From Methylocapsa aurea (lineage in GTDB: Bacteria > Pseudomonadota > Alphaproteobacteria > Rhizobiales > Beijerinckiaceae), in the NCBI RefSeq assembly GCF_000746085.1, contig NZ_JQKO01000005.1, forward strand, positions 62,001-126,000: 64,000 bases of DNA, given 5' to 3'. Of this stretch, positions 1-8,717 are shown one piece after another. The notes beneath the pieces were generated by a model. It ran no database searches and was not told where the DNA came from. It saw nothing but the letters and a program-made list of their open reading frames with translations. The position numbers and the translations under genes were made by a program. The stretch's first letter is position 1. Every line of letters begins with the position of its first letter.

Positions 1-678
1 CCGGACGCCAAAAGTCAGGTGACGGTCAGATATGTGAACGGCAAACCCGTCGGCGTGACCCAGATCGTGTTGTCGACGCAGCACCTCGACGAAAATTTGA
101 GTTCGCTTGATGTTCGAAGCATTGTCGAGCCCTATATCCGGGCGACTTTGCCGGAAGGCTGGATCAGCGCGGATACGATTTGGCACGTCAATCCGACGGG
201 CAAATTCGTGATCGGCGGCCCCGATGGCGATTGCGGCCTGACCGGCCGCAAAATCATCGTCGACACTTATGGCGGCGCGGCGCCCCACGGCGGCGGCGCC
301 TTTTCCGGCAAGGACCCGACCAAGGTCGACCGCTCCGCCGCCTATGCCGCGCGCTACCTCGCCAAGAATGTCGTCGCCGCTGGGCTCGCCGATCGCTGCA
401 CCATCCAGCTGTCCTATGCGATCGGCGTCGCGGAGCCCCTGTCGATCTATGTCGACACGCATGGCACGGGAAACGTCGCCGAGGACAAGCTCGAGGCTGT
501 CCTTGGCCAGAGCATGCGTCTCTCCCCGCGCGGCATCCGCGAACATCTGGAACTGAATCGGCCGATCTACGCCCGCACGTCCGCTTATGGCCATTTCGGC
601 CGGACGCCCGATGCGGAAGGCGGTTTTTCCTGGGAAAGGACCGATCTGGGGGCCAAACTCAAGGCGCATTTGGCCTGA
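1..678 (+). CDS. metK: S-adenosylmethionine synthetase (partial, N-terminus outside window)
   Basis: C-terminal 225 residues of methionine adenosyltransferase, the cytosolic enzyme making S-adenosylmethionine from methionine and ATP. The frame is open from base 1, so the gene starts upstream; the family is about 390-400 residues, so roughly 170 are missing. The MetK signature [19 protein letters not shown] is clear, and the frame begins with [11 protein letters not shown], also typical. It is followed after 78 bases by trmB on the same strand, whose product consumes SAM; this pairing is common in Rhizobiales. The in-frame ATG-like starts inside the window are not the real start. Confidence 0.97.
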   Translation, partial: PDAKSQVTVRYVNGKPVGVTQIVLSTQHLDENLSSLDVRSIVEPYIRATLPEGWISADTIWHVNPTGKFVIGGPDGDCGLTGRKIIVDTYGGAAPHGGGAFSGKDPTKVDRSAAYAARYLAKNVVAAGLADRCTIQLSYAIGVAEPLSIYVDTHGTGNVAEDKLEAVLGQSMRLSPRGIREHLELNRPIYARTSAYGHFGRTPDAEGGFSWERTDLGAKLKAHLA

Positions 679-756
679 GCATCTTTGTTTTGATGCGCGT
701 TCTGACCCAATAAATCTGCGCGAAAAACAAAGCTGGAAGGCGGATCTGGAAGACCA

Positions 757-1527
757 ATGTTGGGAGGTTGCGCGCAGACAACCGTTTCGTCGGATAAAGA
801 TAAGGCGGCGGCGCATCCATCGGGCCTTTATGGCCGACGCAGGGGCAAGAAGCTTCGGGCGCGCGCCGCCGAACTCTTGCAAATAACCCTGCCCGGCGTG
901 ACTTTTGATGCGTCAAAACCTATTTTAGATCCCGCGTCCCTCTTTGAGACTGAATATTCAGCGCTTTGGCTGGAAATTGGCTTCGGCGGCGGCGAGCACC
1001 TTGCCGCCGAGGCGATCCGGCACCCCGACGCAGGCTATATAGGCTGCGAGGCGTTCTTGAACGGGCTTGCCAAGGCCTTGGCTTTGATCGAGGGGAGCGC
1101 GTTGCGCAATGTGCGTCTCTATGATGGCGACGCGCGCAATGTGATAGACGCACTGCCGCCGCAGAGCCTGGACGGCGTTTATCTTCTCTACCCCGATCCC
1201 TGGCCGAAGCGGCGGCAGCGCAAACGGCGTTTTCTGTCCGATGAGATGCTAATTAGACTGGCCCGCGTCATGCGTCCTGGCGCTGAGCTCCGTTTCGCGA
1301 CCGACATCGACGATAATGCGGGCTGGACATTGGCCCGCGTCCTGCGCTCGGCTGATTTCACATGGAAGCCGCTAAGCGCAGGCGATTGGCGCCGCCCTTG
1401 GGAGGGTTGGAGCGGAACAAGATATGAAGCCAAGGCGCTACTCGAAGCGCGACAGCCAGCCTATTTCACATTTCTGCGCAACGAGATCTATCCGGAGCAA
1501 GGAACCGTCGATTTAGAGCACCGTTGA
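757..1527 (+). CDS. trmB: tRNA (guanine-N7-)-methyltransferase
   Basis: SAM-dependent enzyme that forms m7G46 in the variable loop of tRNAs. The 256-residue protein shows the SAM-binding loop LEIGFGGGEH (residues 72-81), the acidic region around YIGCEAF, the TrmB signature YPDPWPK (145-151) followed by a basic stretch, and the C-terminal GTRYEAKAL motif that contacts substrate. The ATG at 757 gives about 50 residues before the methyltransferase fold, a normal N-terminal extension for alphaproteobacterial TrmB. Same strand as metK and possibly co-transcribed with it. Confidence 0.95.
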   Translation: MLGGCAQTTVSSDKDKAAAHPSGLYGRRRGKKLRARAAELLQITLPGVTFDASKPILDPASLFETEYSALWLEIGFGGGEHLAAEAIRHPDAGYIGCEAFLNGLAKALALIEGSALRNVRLYDGDARNVIDALPPQSLDGVYLLYPDPWPKRRQRKRRFLSDEMLIRLARVMRPGAELRFATDIDDNAGWTLARVLRSADFTWKPLSAGDWRRPWEGWSGTRYEAKALLEARQPAYFTFLRNEIYPEQGTVDLEHR

Positions 1528-1758
1528 GGCGAGCAGTTTTCGGTTCGCGTCGAGAAAATGTGATCCTAGAGATGCTTTCTGAAAGGGCCATAGGGGCCGC
1601 CATTGCCCCCTTGTCGGTTTGATCGATCGCCCCTGCCAGCGCCGCGCGGATGATTGGCCACCGGATTTTCCAGAAACAAAAGCTTGACCTATGTTTTATA
1701 GCCGTGTATCAGCTTCGAAGGGATGATGAAATTCATCATTACTAAATAGATCGCGCGT

Positions 1759-2154
1759 TTAGGCGGCAGGCTCAATTTTTTTCGGCGCGTCGGCAGGGTG
1801 CGCTCCGAAAGGATTGCGATCGAGACTATGGCCGTAACGTTTGCGGCTTCTCCGATAGCCTTGCGATCTAGCGCCGGCCGTTTGAGCTGCGGATTTACGG
1901 GATGCGGTTCCGCGAAAGCGCTGCAACGTGGCTGGCAGGGCGCTCAAGACCAGCCCCGCAAGATAGCCAAATTGGACGCTCATGTTCAGCAAGACGATTG
2001 CAGCGAGGGAGGCCCACAGGCCATGCGCGCCGTGAACTGGGCTGACGAGAAACAGAATGGTTACGATCGCGCTGCCTGGCAAAAGAACATAAAATGTAAA
2101 AAATTGCGCGAGAATTATACCAAATAATGCACTTCCAATGACGAGGACTTCCAT
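1759..2154 (-). CDS. small membrane protein of unknown function with basic tail
   Basis: A 131-residue protein I do not recognise. About 75 residues form three hydrophobic segments (near 3-25, 27-45 and 48-72), followed by an Arg/Ser-rich, probably cytoplasmic tail ending in KKIEPAA. The start at 2154 was preferred because a GGGAGG ribosome-binding site lies 7 bases before that ATG; the longer frame to 2277 would begin with an AT-rich, non-coding-looking stretch. It stands alone, convergent with trmB and divergent from the glycosyltransferase. The tail has high Arg/Ser content that could also arise from an out-of-frame end, so the C-terminus is less certain than the membrane part. Confidence 0.55.
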   Translation of the reverse strand: MEVLVIGSALFGIILAQFFTFYVLLPGSAIVTILFLVSPVHGAHGLWASLAAIVLLNMSVQFGYLAGLVLSALPATLQRFRGTASRKSAAQTAGARSQGYRRSRKRYGHSLDRNPFGAHPADAPKKIEPAA

Positions 2155-2466
2155 CACATCGCCTCCCGGAAATAATTTTTTATGGCTGCATTTTGCCATA
2201 AATATTTTTGCCATCAAGACATAATTATCATTTTTTTGACATTTGACAGATTCATTTCGCAACTTATTCGTGCACAAATACGTTTTTTCGCCATTTTCTG
2301 GCGGGACCGGCCGAATTTTTCAATATTCCCCCGGTCGCGCTCAAGGCAACTTGCGAATCCGGCGATGTACGACTATCGATTTACATCTTTTATCATTGCA
2401 TAAAAAGAACTGCATATAGTATAGGTCAAGCTGAACGCCGAATGATTTCATGGGCGAACCGCTTGC
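2155..2466. other. AT-rich divergent intergenic region
   Basis: This 312-base stretch between two divergently transcribed genes is markedly AT-rich (especially 2170-2290 and 2385-2425) against very GC-rich surroundings. No convincing gene is present. It contains TTGACA-like hexamers near 2233 but no clean promoter at proper spacing. AT-rich patches like this attract xenogeneic silencers such as MucR/Ros in alphaproteobacteria; binding here is inference only. Confidence 0.5.
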
Positions 2467-4425
2467 ATGAATGTTGAAACGCTCCGCCGGAACGCAGTAG
2501 ATCGGGTTTCACTGCGTCTGCCGCCGGGCCGCGCCGCGCCGGCTGGCGCACCAGGGCTGGCGGAACGCGGTTTCGAGGCCTTGCCGGCCGAATTGGCCTT
2601 TTTGCTTCCCTTTGGCGCTCCCGCCGCTCTCTTGTTCTCGGCCGCGGCCCAGGCGCGGGCTCAGGCGATTCCGCCCGAGGCGGCCTTGCTCGCGGACGGA
2701 GCCATACAAGAAATATTTTTCTACCGATCCCTCGCCCATGCCCTCGGCGTCGTCTACATCGACTCCAAAGTCGCGCTTGGCCCCGGAACGCGATATCCAG
2801 GGTCGATTCATGCCGGGGGCGCCCCCCTTTCGGAAGAGCGCGGCCCAAGTTGGCTGGCCGCGCCGCGCGGGGCCGCTCTCGCCGATTTATTGCGGCGGGC
2901 GCAGCGCGGGGAGCCGTTGCGCGGAACCCTCGCGATCGCAACGCCGACGCATCTCTCGCGCCTGGTGCGGGCCGAGGCGACGCCCTTGGTCCTCCGGGAG
3001 GCGAGCTACGCTCTGGCCCACTTGGACCCGAACCTATCGGCGAAGGCCGGACCAAGCCTGGGACAACGCCAATTCGCCATCATGGGGTTCGCAACCGCCG
3101 CCTTGGTTTGCGCCTTGGCCCCGGCATTCGGGGCGAGAATCCTCGCGCTAAGCGTGAATTGCCTGTTCCTGGCCACCATCGTTCAACGCCTTTTCATCGG
3201 CGCGGCAAGCGTCGGGGCGGCGCACGCTCCCCCGCGCCTCGCGACCGACGATCGCCTCCTGCCGGCCTATTCAATCGTCGTCGCGCTGCATCGAGAAGCG
3301 CGGGTCGTCGCGCAGCTCGCCGCCGCGCTTGAGGCGATCGACTATCCGCGCGGCAAGCTCGACATCAAACTTGTCATTGAAGAGGATGATCATCCAACCC
3401 GCCTCGCGCTGGAGGCGTTGCGCCTCCCAGCAATCTACGAGATCGTCGTGGCGCCGGCGGGCTGGCCGCGAACCAAACCGCGGGCGCTCAACATCGCCTT
3501 GCCGCTGCTGCGCGGCGAGTTCGTCGCCATCTTCGATGCCGAAGACGCGCCAGCGCCGCGTCAATTGCGCGACGCCGCCGAGCGTTTCCTGCGGTCGCCG
3601 CGCGACATCGCCTGTCTGCAGGCGCAGCTCTCCATCGACAATGTCGAGGACTCCTGGCTGACTCGGCTGTTTTCGATCGAATATGCGATGCTTTTCGATG
3701 TTATGCATCGGGGAATGGCTGGGCTTGGCCTGCCCTTGCCTCTTGGCGGCACATCCAACCATTTCCGCACCGAGGTTCTCCATAAGCTTGGCGGCTGGGA
3801 CGCTTGGAACGTGACCGAGGACGCTGACCTTGGGATGCGTCTCGCCCGATTTGGCTATCGCTCCGCGGTTGTGTCGTCGAGCACTCAAGAGGAAGCGCCG
3901 AGCCGTTTCAACGCCTGGCTGACGCAGCGGCGGCGTTGGTCGAAGGGCTGGATGCAGACCTTCATAACGCTAAGCCGAAACCCCTTGCGTCTTGTCGATG
4001 AACTCGGAGCGCGAGGCGCCGGCGCGCTTGTGTTGCTGATGACGGGATTGGTGATCGCGCCGCCGCTCTGGCCTTTCCTTGCCGCGCGCACGATCCACGA
4101 ATTGGCGAGCGCGGGCCTGCCCGCGCCGACCTCAAGCATCGCCCTCGTCGAAGCGACTCTGTGGATCTCGGTGGCGGTCTTCGGCGCAGGCTCGACGCTA
4201 TGGCTCGCCTTGCTTGGAATGAAGCGGCGCAAGCTCCTCGGCCTTTGGCCATTCCTGCCGCTGCTCCTTCCTTATTACCTCATGATGTCGATCGCGGCCT
4301 GGGCGGCCCTCTTCGATCTCATCCGGCGCCCCTATCATTGGCACAAGACCGAGCACGGCCTGGCGAAAAGCTCGCGCCAGAACACCCAAGCCCGCGCCGC
4401 CGCGATCAAAGCCCATTCGCCTTGA
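2467..4425 (+). CDS. membrane-bound family 2 glycosyltransferase
   Basis: A 652-residue processive-type GT2 enzyme, predicted to polymerise or transfer sugar at the inner membrane. It has an N-terminal cytoplasmic domain (about 1-200), a hydrophobic pair near 206-255, a GT2 catalytic domain with YSIVVALHREA, the acidic FDAEDAP motif (D357), the TED motif (E451-D452) and the QRRRW motif (Q487), then several C-terminal membrane helices (about 515-620). This order resembles cellulose-synthase-like and exopolysaccharide glycosyltransferases of Rhizobiales that carry an N-terminal extension. No partner polysaccharide genes are adjacent, so substrate is unknown. The ribosome-binding site before 2467 is weak, so the start is not certain. 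Confidence 0.85.
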   Translation: MNVETLRRNAVDRVSLRLPPGRAAPAGAPGLAERGFEALPAELAFLLPFGAPAALLFSAAAQARAQAIPPEAALLADGAIQEIFFYRSLAHALGVVYIDSKVALGPGTRYPGSIHAGGAPLSEERGPSWLAAPRGAALADLLRRAQRGEPLRGTLAIATPTHLSRLVRAEATPLVLREASYALAHLDPNLSAKAGPSLGQRQFAIMGFATAALVCALAPAFGARILALSVNCLFLATIVQRLFIGAASVGAAHAPPRLATDDRLLPAYSIVVALHREARVVAQLAAALEAIDYPRGKLDIKLVIEEDDHPTRLALEALRLPAIYEIVVAPAGWPRTKPRALNIALPLLRGEFVAIFDAEDAPAPRQLRDAAERFLRSPRDIACLQAQLSIDNVEDSWLTRLFSIEYAMLFDVMHRGMAGLGLPLPLGGTSNHFRTEVLHKLGGWDAWNVTEDADLGMRLARFGYRSAVVSSSTQEEAPSRFNAWLTQRRRWSKGWMQTFITLSRNPLRLVDELGARGAGALVLLMTGLVIAPPLWPFLAARTIHELASAGLPAPTSSIALVEATLWISVAVFGAGSTLWLALLGMKRRKLLGLWPFLPLLLPYYLMMSIAAWAALFDLIRRPYHWHKTEHGLAKSSRQNTQARAAAIKAHSP

Positions 4426-4736
4426 AGAAGGCTCGCGACGATCGCCGACTCCTTTCCGATCCGTGGCCAGCCGGATTGAAGCGGCTTTCGCCAAAAGCAG
4501 ATCGAGGAAATAGCGGAATCTCCCGGTAAGGCCATTTCAAATGTTAGTCTGCGTTGCGCCAATTGCGGACATTTGGCGCTGCGGCGTGACAAGGCAGACA
4601 AGGGCCGAGAGCGGAATGGCGGCTTTGAAGACTGGGAGCGTGAAAAGCTGTCGTCGCTGCGGCGATTACGCTAAAATTGCGATAGTATGGCTCACTGGAG
4701 CAGACACACTCGGCAGATTCTCGGACGAAAGCGGGC
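4426..4736. other. intergenic region before the GHKL-nuclease gene
   Basis: No supportable gene. The stretch 4540-4730 has short reading frames on both strands resembling degenerate coding debris rather than a conserved protein. It forms the left flank of the compositionally different gene at 4737 and could include the junction of an insertion, but I see no direct repeats, integrase or tRNA end here. Confidence 0.4.
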
Positions 4737-6797
4737 ATGACAGGACTTCCAGCCAACATCGCGAACTTCGTGAAGCAGGAGATCCGCATCGCGAAGTCGA
4801 GGCCGCTCCTACCAGTCTTCGAGGCCGTCTCGAACGCGCTGGACGCGATCAGCGAACGCGAGGGCAACGGGACGATTTACGTTACGGTGCTGCGGCATCC
4901 ACCGTCCATAATTGACGCGACGCCCGGAGACCCCCACACGTTCATCATCGAGGATGACGGCGTCGGATTCAACGACGCGAACATGGGTGGTTTCGATCAG
5001 CTCTACACTGATCGCAAACAGCCGAAGGGTGGGAAGGGCCGCGGGCGGTTCGCCTACCTGAAGGTGTTCGAAGATGTGGAAATCGAGTCGACTTACGTGG
5101 ATGGGGCTGGCGAGCTACGTCACCGTAAGTTCAAGTTCGACCTCAGTTACAGCGGCAATAAGGCTGAGCAAAGCGTCGGCTCAGGGCCTCTCACCACCAT
5201 TATCCGTCTTCGCTCCATGCGTCCTGAATACGCGTCCCACGTGCCGAAAGAAGCGGCCACGATAGCGCGCGAGTTCATGTCACATTTTCTGCCTGTTTTG
5301 CTCGCCGCCTCAAACATCGAGATCGTGATCATAGACGGAGAGAAGAAGAAACGTCTTCGCGAGGAGTTCCGCGCGGACTTTCTTATATCGTCACGCGACC
5401 AGCCCTTCGTGATCGGCTCACGTACGTTTATGGTGACCTTAGTCAAGCTGCGGCCGAAGATTGCCTTACGCCATCGGCTGATCCTAGCCGCATCGCTACG
5501 TGAAGTTCACTCCGACTATCTCGACAAGTACCTCCCTGTACTAGCGACTGGGCCGCTTGAGCTGGACGGCGAGCCGGAGGGCTTTTGGCTCGTCGCTATC
5601 GTGCAAGGGTCGTTTCTCAACGAATCCGTAGATCCAATGAGGGTTACCTTCACAGACGAAAGCATCGAGGACGCTCCACTGGATATTATCGAAGCCAGCG
5701 AACAGCAAGCAGAGCCAACCGAGCCCGCAACCGACCTATTCGGCGAACCGAAGTCCATCAGGGTCATCCGGGCGGACGCCCTCAAGATCGTCAGAGACGA
5801 GTTGGAGCCTTACATTGAGGTCGCGGTGCGAGTTCGCTCAAGGGCGATCGAGGCCTACATCAGTCGCGATGGGCTCGGGTATCATTTTTTGAAGGCGGAG
5901 GCTGGAGAACTGGCCCGGAACCTGCGCTCCACCGACGATCAGGCGATCGAGAGTTCCCTTCATGCCGCAGCTTTCAAGGAGCGGCGGAAGCGGAACGACC
6001 AAGCCTATAAGCTGCTCTCTGCGACTCCGAAAGAGAAGTCCGAGGACGAGTACTTTGATAAGTGGGCCCGAGTTGTCGACAGCATTGGCGACGTTGCAAA
6101 GAGCGATCTTGCCAATTACGTCCTTCACCGCCGCGTGATCATTGACCTTGTAGAAAACATTCTTAGGACGACGCCAGAAGGGGATTACAGGCGCGAGGAG
6201 GTTGTCCACAGTATCGTGTTCCCACGTGGCCGGCAGTCAGGCGAGGTCGGGACCGAGCAACAGAATCTATGGCTGATTGATGAGCGCCTTGCGTTCCATG
6301 AGCATCTTTTCTCAGATCTCACGATCGGTCGCGTGACGGGTCACGATGTCGAATCACGGCTGCGGCCGGATCTGGCCATTTATGAGTCGGGCTTCGCATC
6401 ATTTCATGACGGTGCGAAGCCTCCCACGCAGCTGGTGCTTGTCGAGCTGAAACAGCCCGGACGCACAACGGCGTCGCGGGACGATCCGGTGAGCAAGACG
6501 CTTTCCTATGTTCGGCAGCTCAAGGAAGGCCGTGCAAAGACAGAGGGGGGCGCTGTGATCGACATTGAGCCGAACGCCCTCACGACGGTCTATATCCTCG
6601 CGGACTGGACGAACGACTTTAAAGCGTACCTGGATCGCGAGGAGTTCCTGGAAATGCCGGGAGACGTTGGCCGCTATCGTTATCGTCCGCGTGACAACAT
6701 CATGTTTGTGGCGATGTCCTTCGCGCGCTTACTCGAAGGGGCGCGGCGTCGGAACAAGATATTTTTTCGGCGGCTAGGAATCGAACAAGGGGCATGA
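4737..6797 (+). CDS. GHKL ATPase fused to PD-(D/E)XK nuclease-like domain; candidate defence protein
   Basis: A 686-residue protein with an N-terminal Hsp90/MutL/histidine-kinase-type (GHKL) ATP site: N-box E29-N33-D36 in FEAVSNALDAI, the DDGVGF motif (D73-F78), and a glycine lid GGKGRGRF (98-105). A middle part around RHRLILAASLREV looks like the S5-like transducer found in MutL/MORC-type ATPases. The C-terminus holds RPDLAIY (D545) and VELKQP (E570, K572), the D-x(n)-E-x-K core of PD-(D/E)XK nucleases, followed by a helical region. Such fusions suggest ATP-gated DNA cleavage. It is a single gene, AT-richer than its neighbours, next to no related gene; consistent with a transferred stand-alone system. 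Function as antiphage defence is inference. Confidence 0.8.
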   Translation: MTGLPANIANFVKQEIRIAKSRPLLPVFEAVSNALDAISEREGNGTIYVTVLRHPPSIIDATPGDPHTFIIEDDGVGFNDANMGGFDQLYTDRKQPKGGKGRGRFAYLKVFEDVEIESTYVDGAGELRHRKFKFDLSYSGNKAEQSVGSGPLTTIIRLRSMRPEYASHVPKEAATIAREFMSHFLPVLLAASNIEIVIIDGEKKKRLREEFRADFLISSRDQPFVIGSRTFMVTLVKLRPKIALRHRLILAASLREVHSDYLDKYLPVLATGPLELDGEPEGFWLVAIVQGSFLNESVDPMRVTFTDESIEDAPLDIIEASEQQAEPTEPATDLFGEPKSIRVIRADALKIVRDELEPYIEVAVRVRSRAIEAYISRDGLGYHFLKAEAGELARNLRSTDDQAIESSLHAAAFKERRKRNDQAYKLLSATPKEKSEDEYFDKWARVVDSIGDVAKSDLANYVLHRRVIIDLVENILRTTPEGDYRREEVVHSIVFPRGRQSGEVGTEQQNLWLIDERLAFHEHLFSDLTIGRVTGHDVESRLRPDLAIYESGFASFHDGAKPPTQLVLVELKQPGRTTASRDDPVSKTLSYVRQLKEGRAKTEGGAVIDIEPNALTTVYILADWTNDFKAYLDREEFLEMPGDVGRYRYRPRDNIMFVAMSFARLLEGARRRNKIFFRRLGIEQGA

Positions 6798-7038
6798 GGG
6801 TCTCAAGTCTCTCTCCATCTTCAACCGACCTCACTGCTTTCGCGTGGAGACGTGTCACTTGAGCGAATGGCTGCTTCGGAGCGGAGTCGATGATCGACCG
6901 AACGGCTTGGATGGGCGCGAAGCGGCGGTGGGCAATCTTTCGTCGGAAGGTCTCTTATGTTTCAAAACCAGCCGCATCGCGAAAAGGCTATCGATCGCCC
7001 CCATTGGCGGGCGCGACAGTCGGGCCCCGCTCCTGAAC

Positions 7039-7749
7039 TTAAGCTTCCCGGCTCGGCCCCCTCGCGGGCCGCTTCGCGAGCAGATCCGGCCTTCTCTCGC
7101 GGGTGATCCGCAAGGCCTCGGCCTCGCGCCAGGCCTTGATCCTGGCGTGGTCGCCGGAGAGCAGAACCTCTGGGATTTCCCGCCCTTCCCAGGCGCGGGG
7201 CCGGGTGAAATGGGGATATTCGAGCAGCCCGGCCTCGAAACTCTCCTCGACGCCAGAGGCCGCCTTGCCCATGACCCCCGGCAGAAGCCGCACGCAGGCG
7301 TCAAGCACGACCATCGCGGCGATCTCGCCCCCCGACAGCACGTAATCGCCGATGGAAACCTCTTCGAGGCCGCGCGCCTCGATCACCCGCTCATCGACGC
7401 CTTCGAACCGGCCGCAGATCAGAACCGCGCCGTCTCCGGCGGCAAGGGCCCGAACCCGAGATTGCGTCAACGCCGCGCCGCGCGGACTCAGCAGCAGGCG
7501 CGGCCGGGCGTCCTCCGCCACGAGGCCGGCGTCGAGGCTGGCGCTAAGAACATCGGCGCGGATGACCATTCCGGGGCCGCCGCCGGCCGGCGTGTCGTCC
7601 ACGGCGCGATGGCGGCCAAGCCCATGGTCGCGGATGTCTTTGGATTCCAGCGCCCAGACATTGCGCGCCAGCGCCTCACCGGACAGGGAGACGCCGAGCG
7701 GACCCGGAAACATCTGCGGAAAAAGCGTGAAGACCGTCGCCCGCCACAT
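7039..7749 (-). CDS. trmD: tRNA (guanine-N1-)-methyltransferase
   Basis: SPOUT-class SAM-dependent enzyme forming m1G37 next to the anticodon, which prevents +1 frameshifting. The 236-residue protein has the TrmD N-terminus (VFTLFPQMF), the trefoil-knot SAM site spanning [13 protein letters not shown] and [11 protein letters not shown], and the catalytic/tRNA-binding [11 protein letters not shown] motif. It lies 6 bases downstream of rimM on the same strand, an obvious operon. The usual downstream partner rplS is absent; a gene of foreign composition on the opposite strand lies there instead. Confidence 0.97.
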   Translation of the reverse strand: MWRATVFTLFPQMFPGPLGVSLSGEALARNVWALESKDIRDHGLGRHRAVDDTPAGGGPGMVIRADVLSASLDAGLVAEDARPRLLLSPRGAALTQSRVRALAAGDGAVLICGRFEGVDERVIEARGLEEVSIGDYVLSGGEIAAMVVLDACVRLLPGVMGKAASGVEESFEAGLLEYPHFTRPRAWEGREIPEVLLSGDHARIKAWREAEALRITRERRPDLLAKRPARGPSREA

Positions 7750-7755
7750 GACCTG

Positions 7756-8289
7756 TCAGTCTTGCGGCGGCGAGAGTTCCGCCTCGATCTCGACCGGCGG
7801 CGCGACTATGAGCCTGCCCGCCGTCACATCGATTGCGGGAACAACCTCTTTGGTGAAAGGCATAAGCAGCGTCTCGCCGCCCTCCTCGCGGGCGATCTCC
7901 AGAATGTCGCCGCCGCCGAAATTATGAACGTCGACGACGCGGCCGATCGTCTCACCGCCCTCGTTGACCGCCGCGAGGCCGATCAGATCGGCGAGATAGA
8001 ATTCATCGCTTCCCGCTTCCGGCAAGGCCTCGCGCGGCATAAAAATCTCGACATTGGTCAGGCCTTCCGCGCTCGTCCGGTCGTCGATTCCGGCGACGCG
8101 GACGACGAAAACATTGTCCTTCAAGTGACGCAGCGCCTTGATCGAAAATTGCCGCGCTCCGCTCGCATCAAGAAGGGGCTTATAGGCGGCGATCGCCTTT
8201 GGAACGCCAGTGAAGGATTGGAGCCGCACCTCGCCCTTGACGCCATGCGGGGCGCCAAAACGGCCAACGAGGATGCGGTCCTGAATCAT
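7756..8289 (-). CDS. rimM: 16S rRNA processing / ribosome maturation factor RimM
   Basis: Assembly factor for the 30S head that binds ribosomal protein uS19. The 177-residue frame has the N-terminal RimM beta-barrel (VGRFGAPHGVKGEVRL, residues 7-22) and a C-terminal PRC-barrel (FYLADLIGL to the end). The start at 8289 (MIQDRI) fits family length; the frame is open upstream across the tRNA gene, which cannot be coding. Directly upstream lies tRNA-Val rather than rpsP, the standard neighbour. Confidence 0.96.
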   Translation of the reverse strand: MIQDRILVGRFGAPHGVKGEVRLQSFTGVPKAIAAYKPLLDASGARQFSIKALRHLKDNVFVVRVAGIDDRTSAEGLTNVEIFMPREALPEAGSDEFYLADLIGLAAVNEGGETIGRVVDVHNFGGGDILEIAREEGGETLLMPFTKEVVPAIDVTAGRLIVAPPVEIEAELSPPQD

Positions 8290-8417
8290 GGCGCTCACAA
8301 ACTCTGGCTGCTTGCTGGTTCGGTGCGGCCGTCCAGCAAGGCCCTCCGCCGGCAATGATCCTCCCCTACAAGCGTCGGGTAGAAGCAAGGCTCGGCGGCC
8401 CGGACTGGAATGGCGAA

Positions 8418-8492
<75 letters not shown>

Positions 8493-8674
8493 AGAACCCT
8501 TGGCGACAAGGGATCTGCTTTGGTCGCGACAGGGTATATCGGCTCACATCCGCCGGCGCAAGCCGCAAAGATTGCGGGCAAACGACGCTTTCCGTGTTGG
8601 CCGCCAAGGTGGACGAGGCTTAGAGCCGATGCATGAAGCGGAGTCGAATCCGCTCTCAGGCTCTTTGTTTCAAC

Positions 8675-8717
8675 GCATGACATTATCCAAAAAGTTCGCA
8701 GCTTTTTGGCGTCACGC
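8675..8717. repeat. hairpin repeat copy at the 3' end of the caspase gene
   Basis: An imperfect inverted repeat: GCATGAC pairs with GTCACGC outside, and CCAAAAAGT with GCTTTTTGG inside. It matches the family found at 23153, 23208 and 57441. It abuts the stop codon of the minus-strand caspase-like gene (8718) and probably acts as its terminator. Confidence 0.6.

Noticed and set aside
6844..8358. 504-codon plus-strand reading frame
   Set aside because: Antisense to trmD and rimM, both with clear motifs; Arg/Asp-rich content typical of a shadow in GC-rich DNA.
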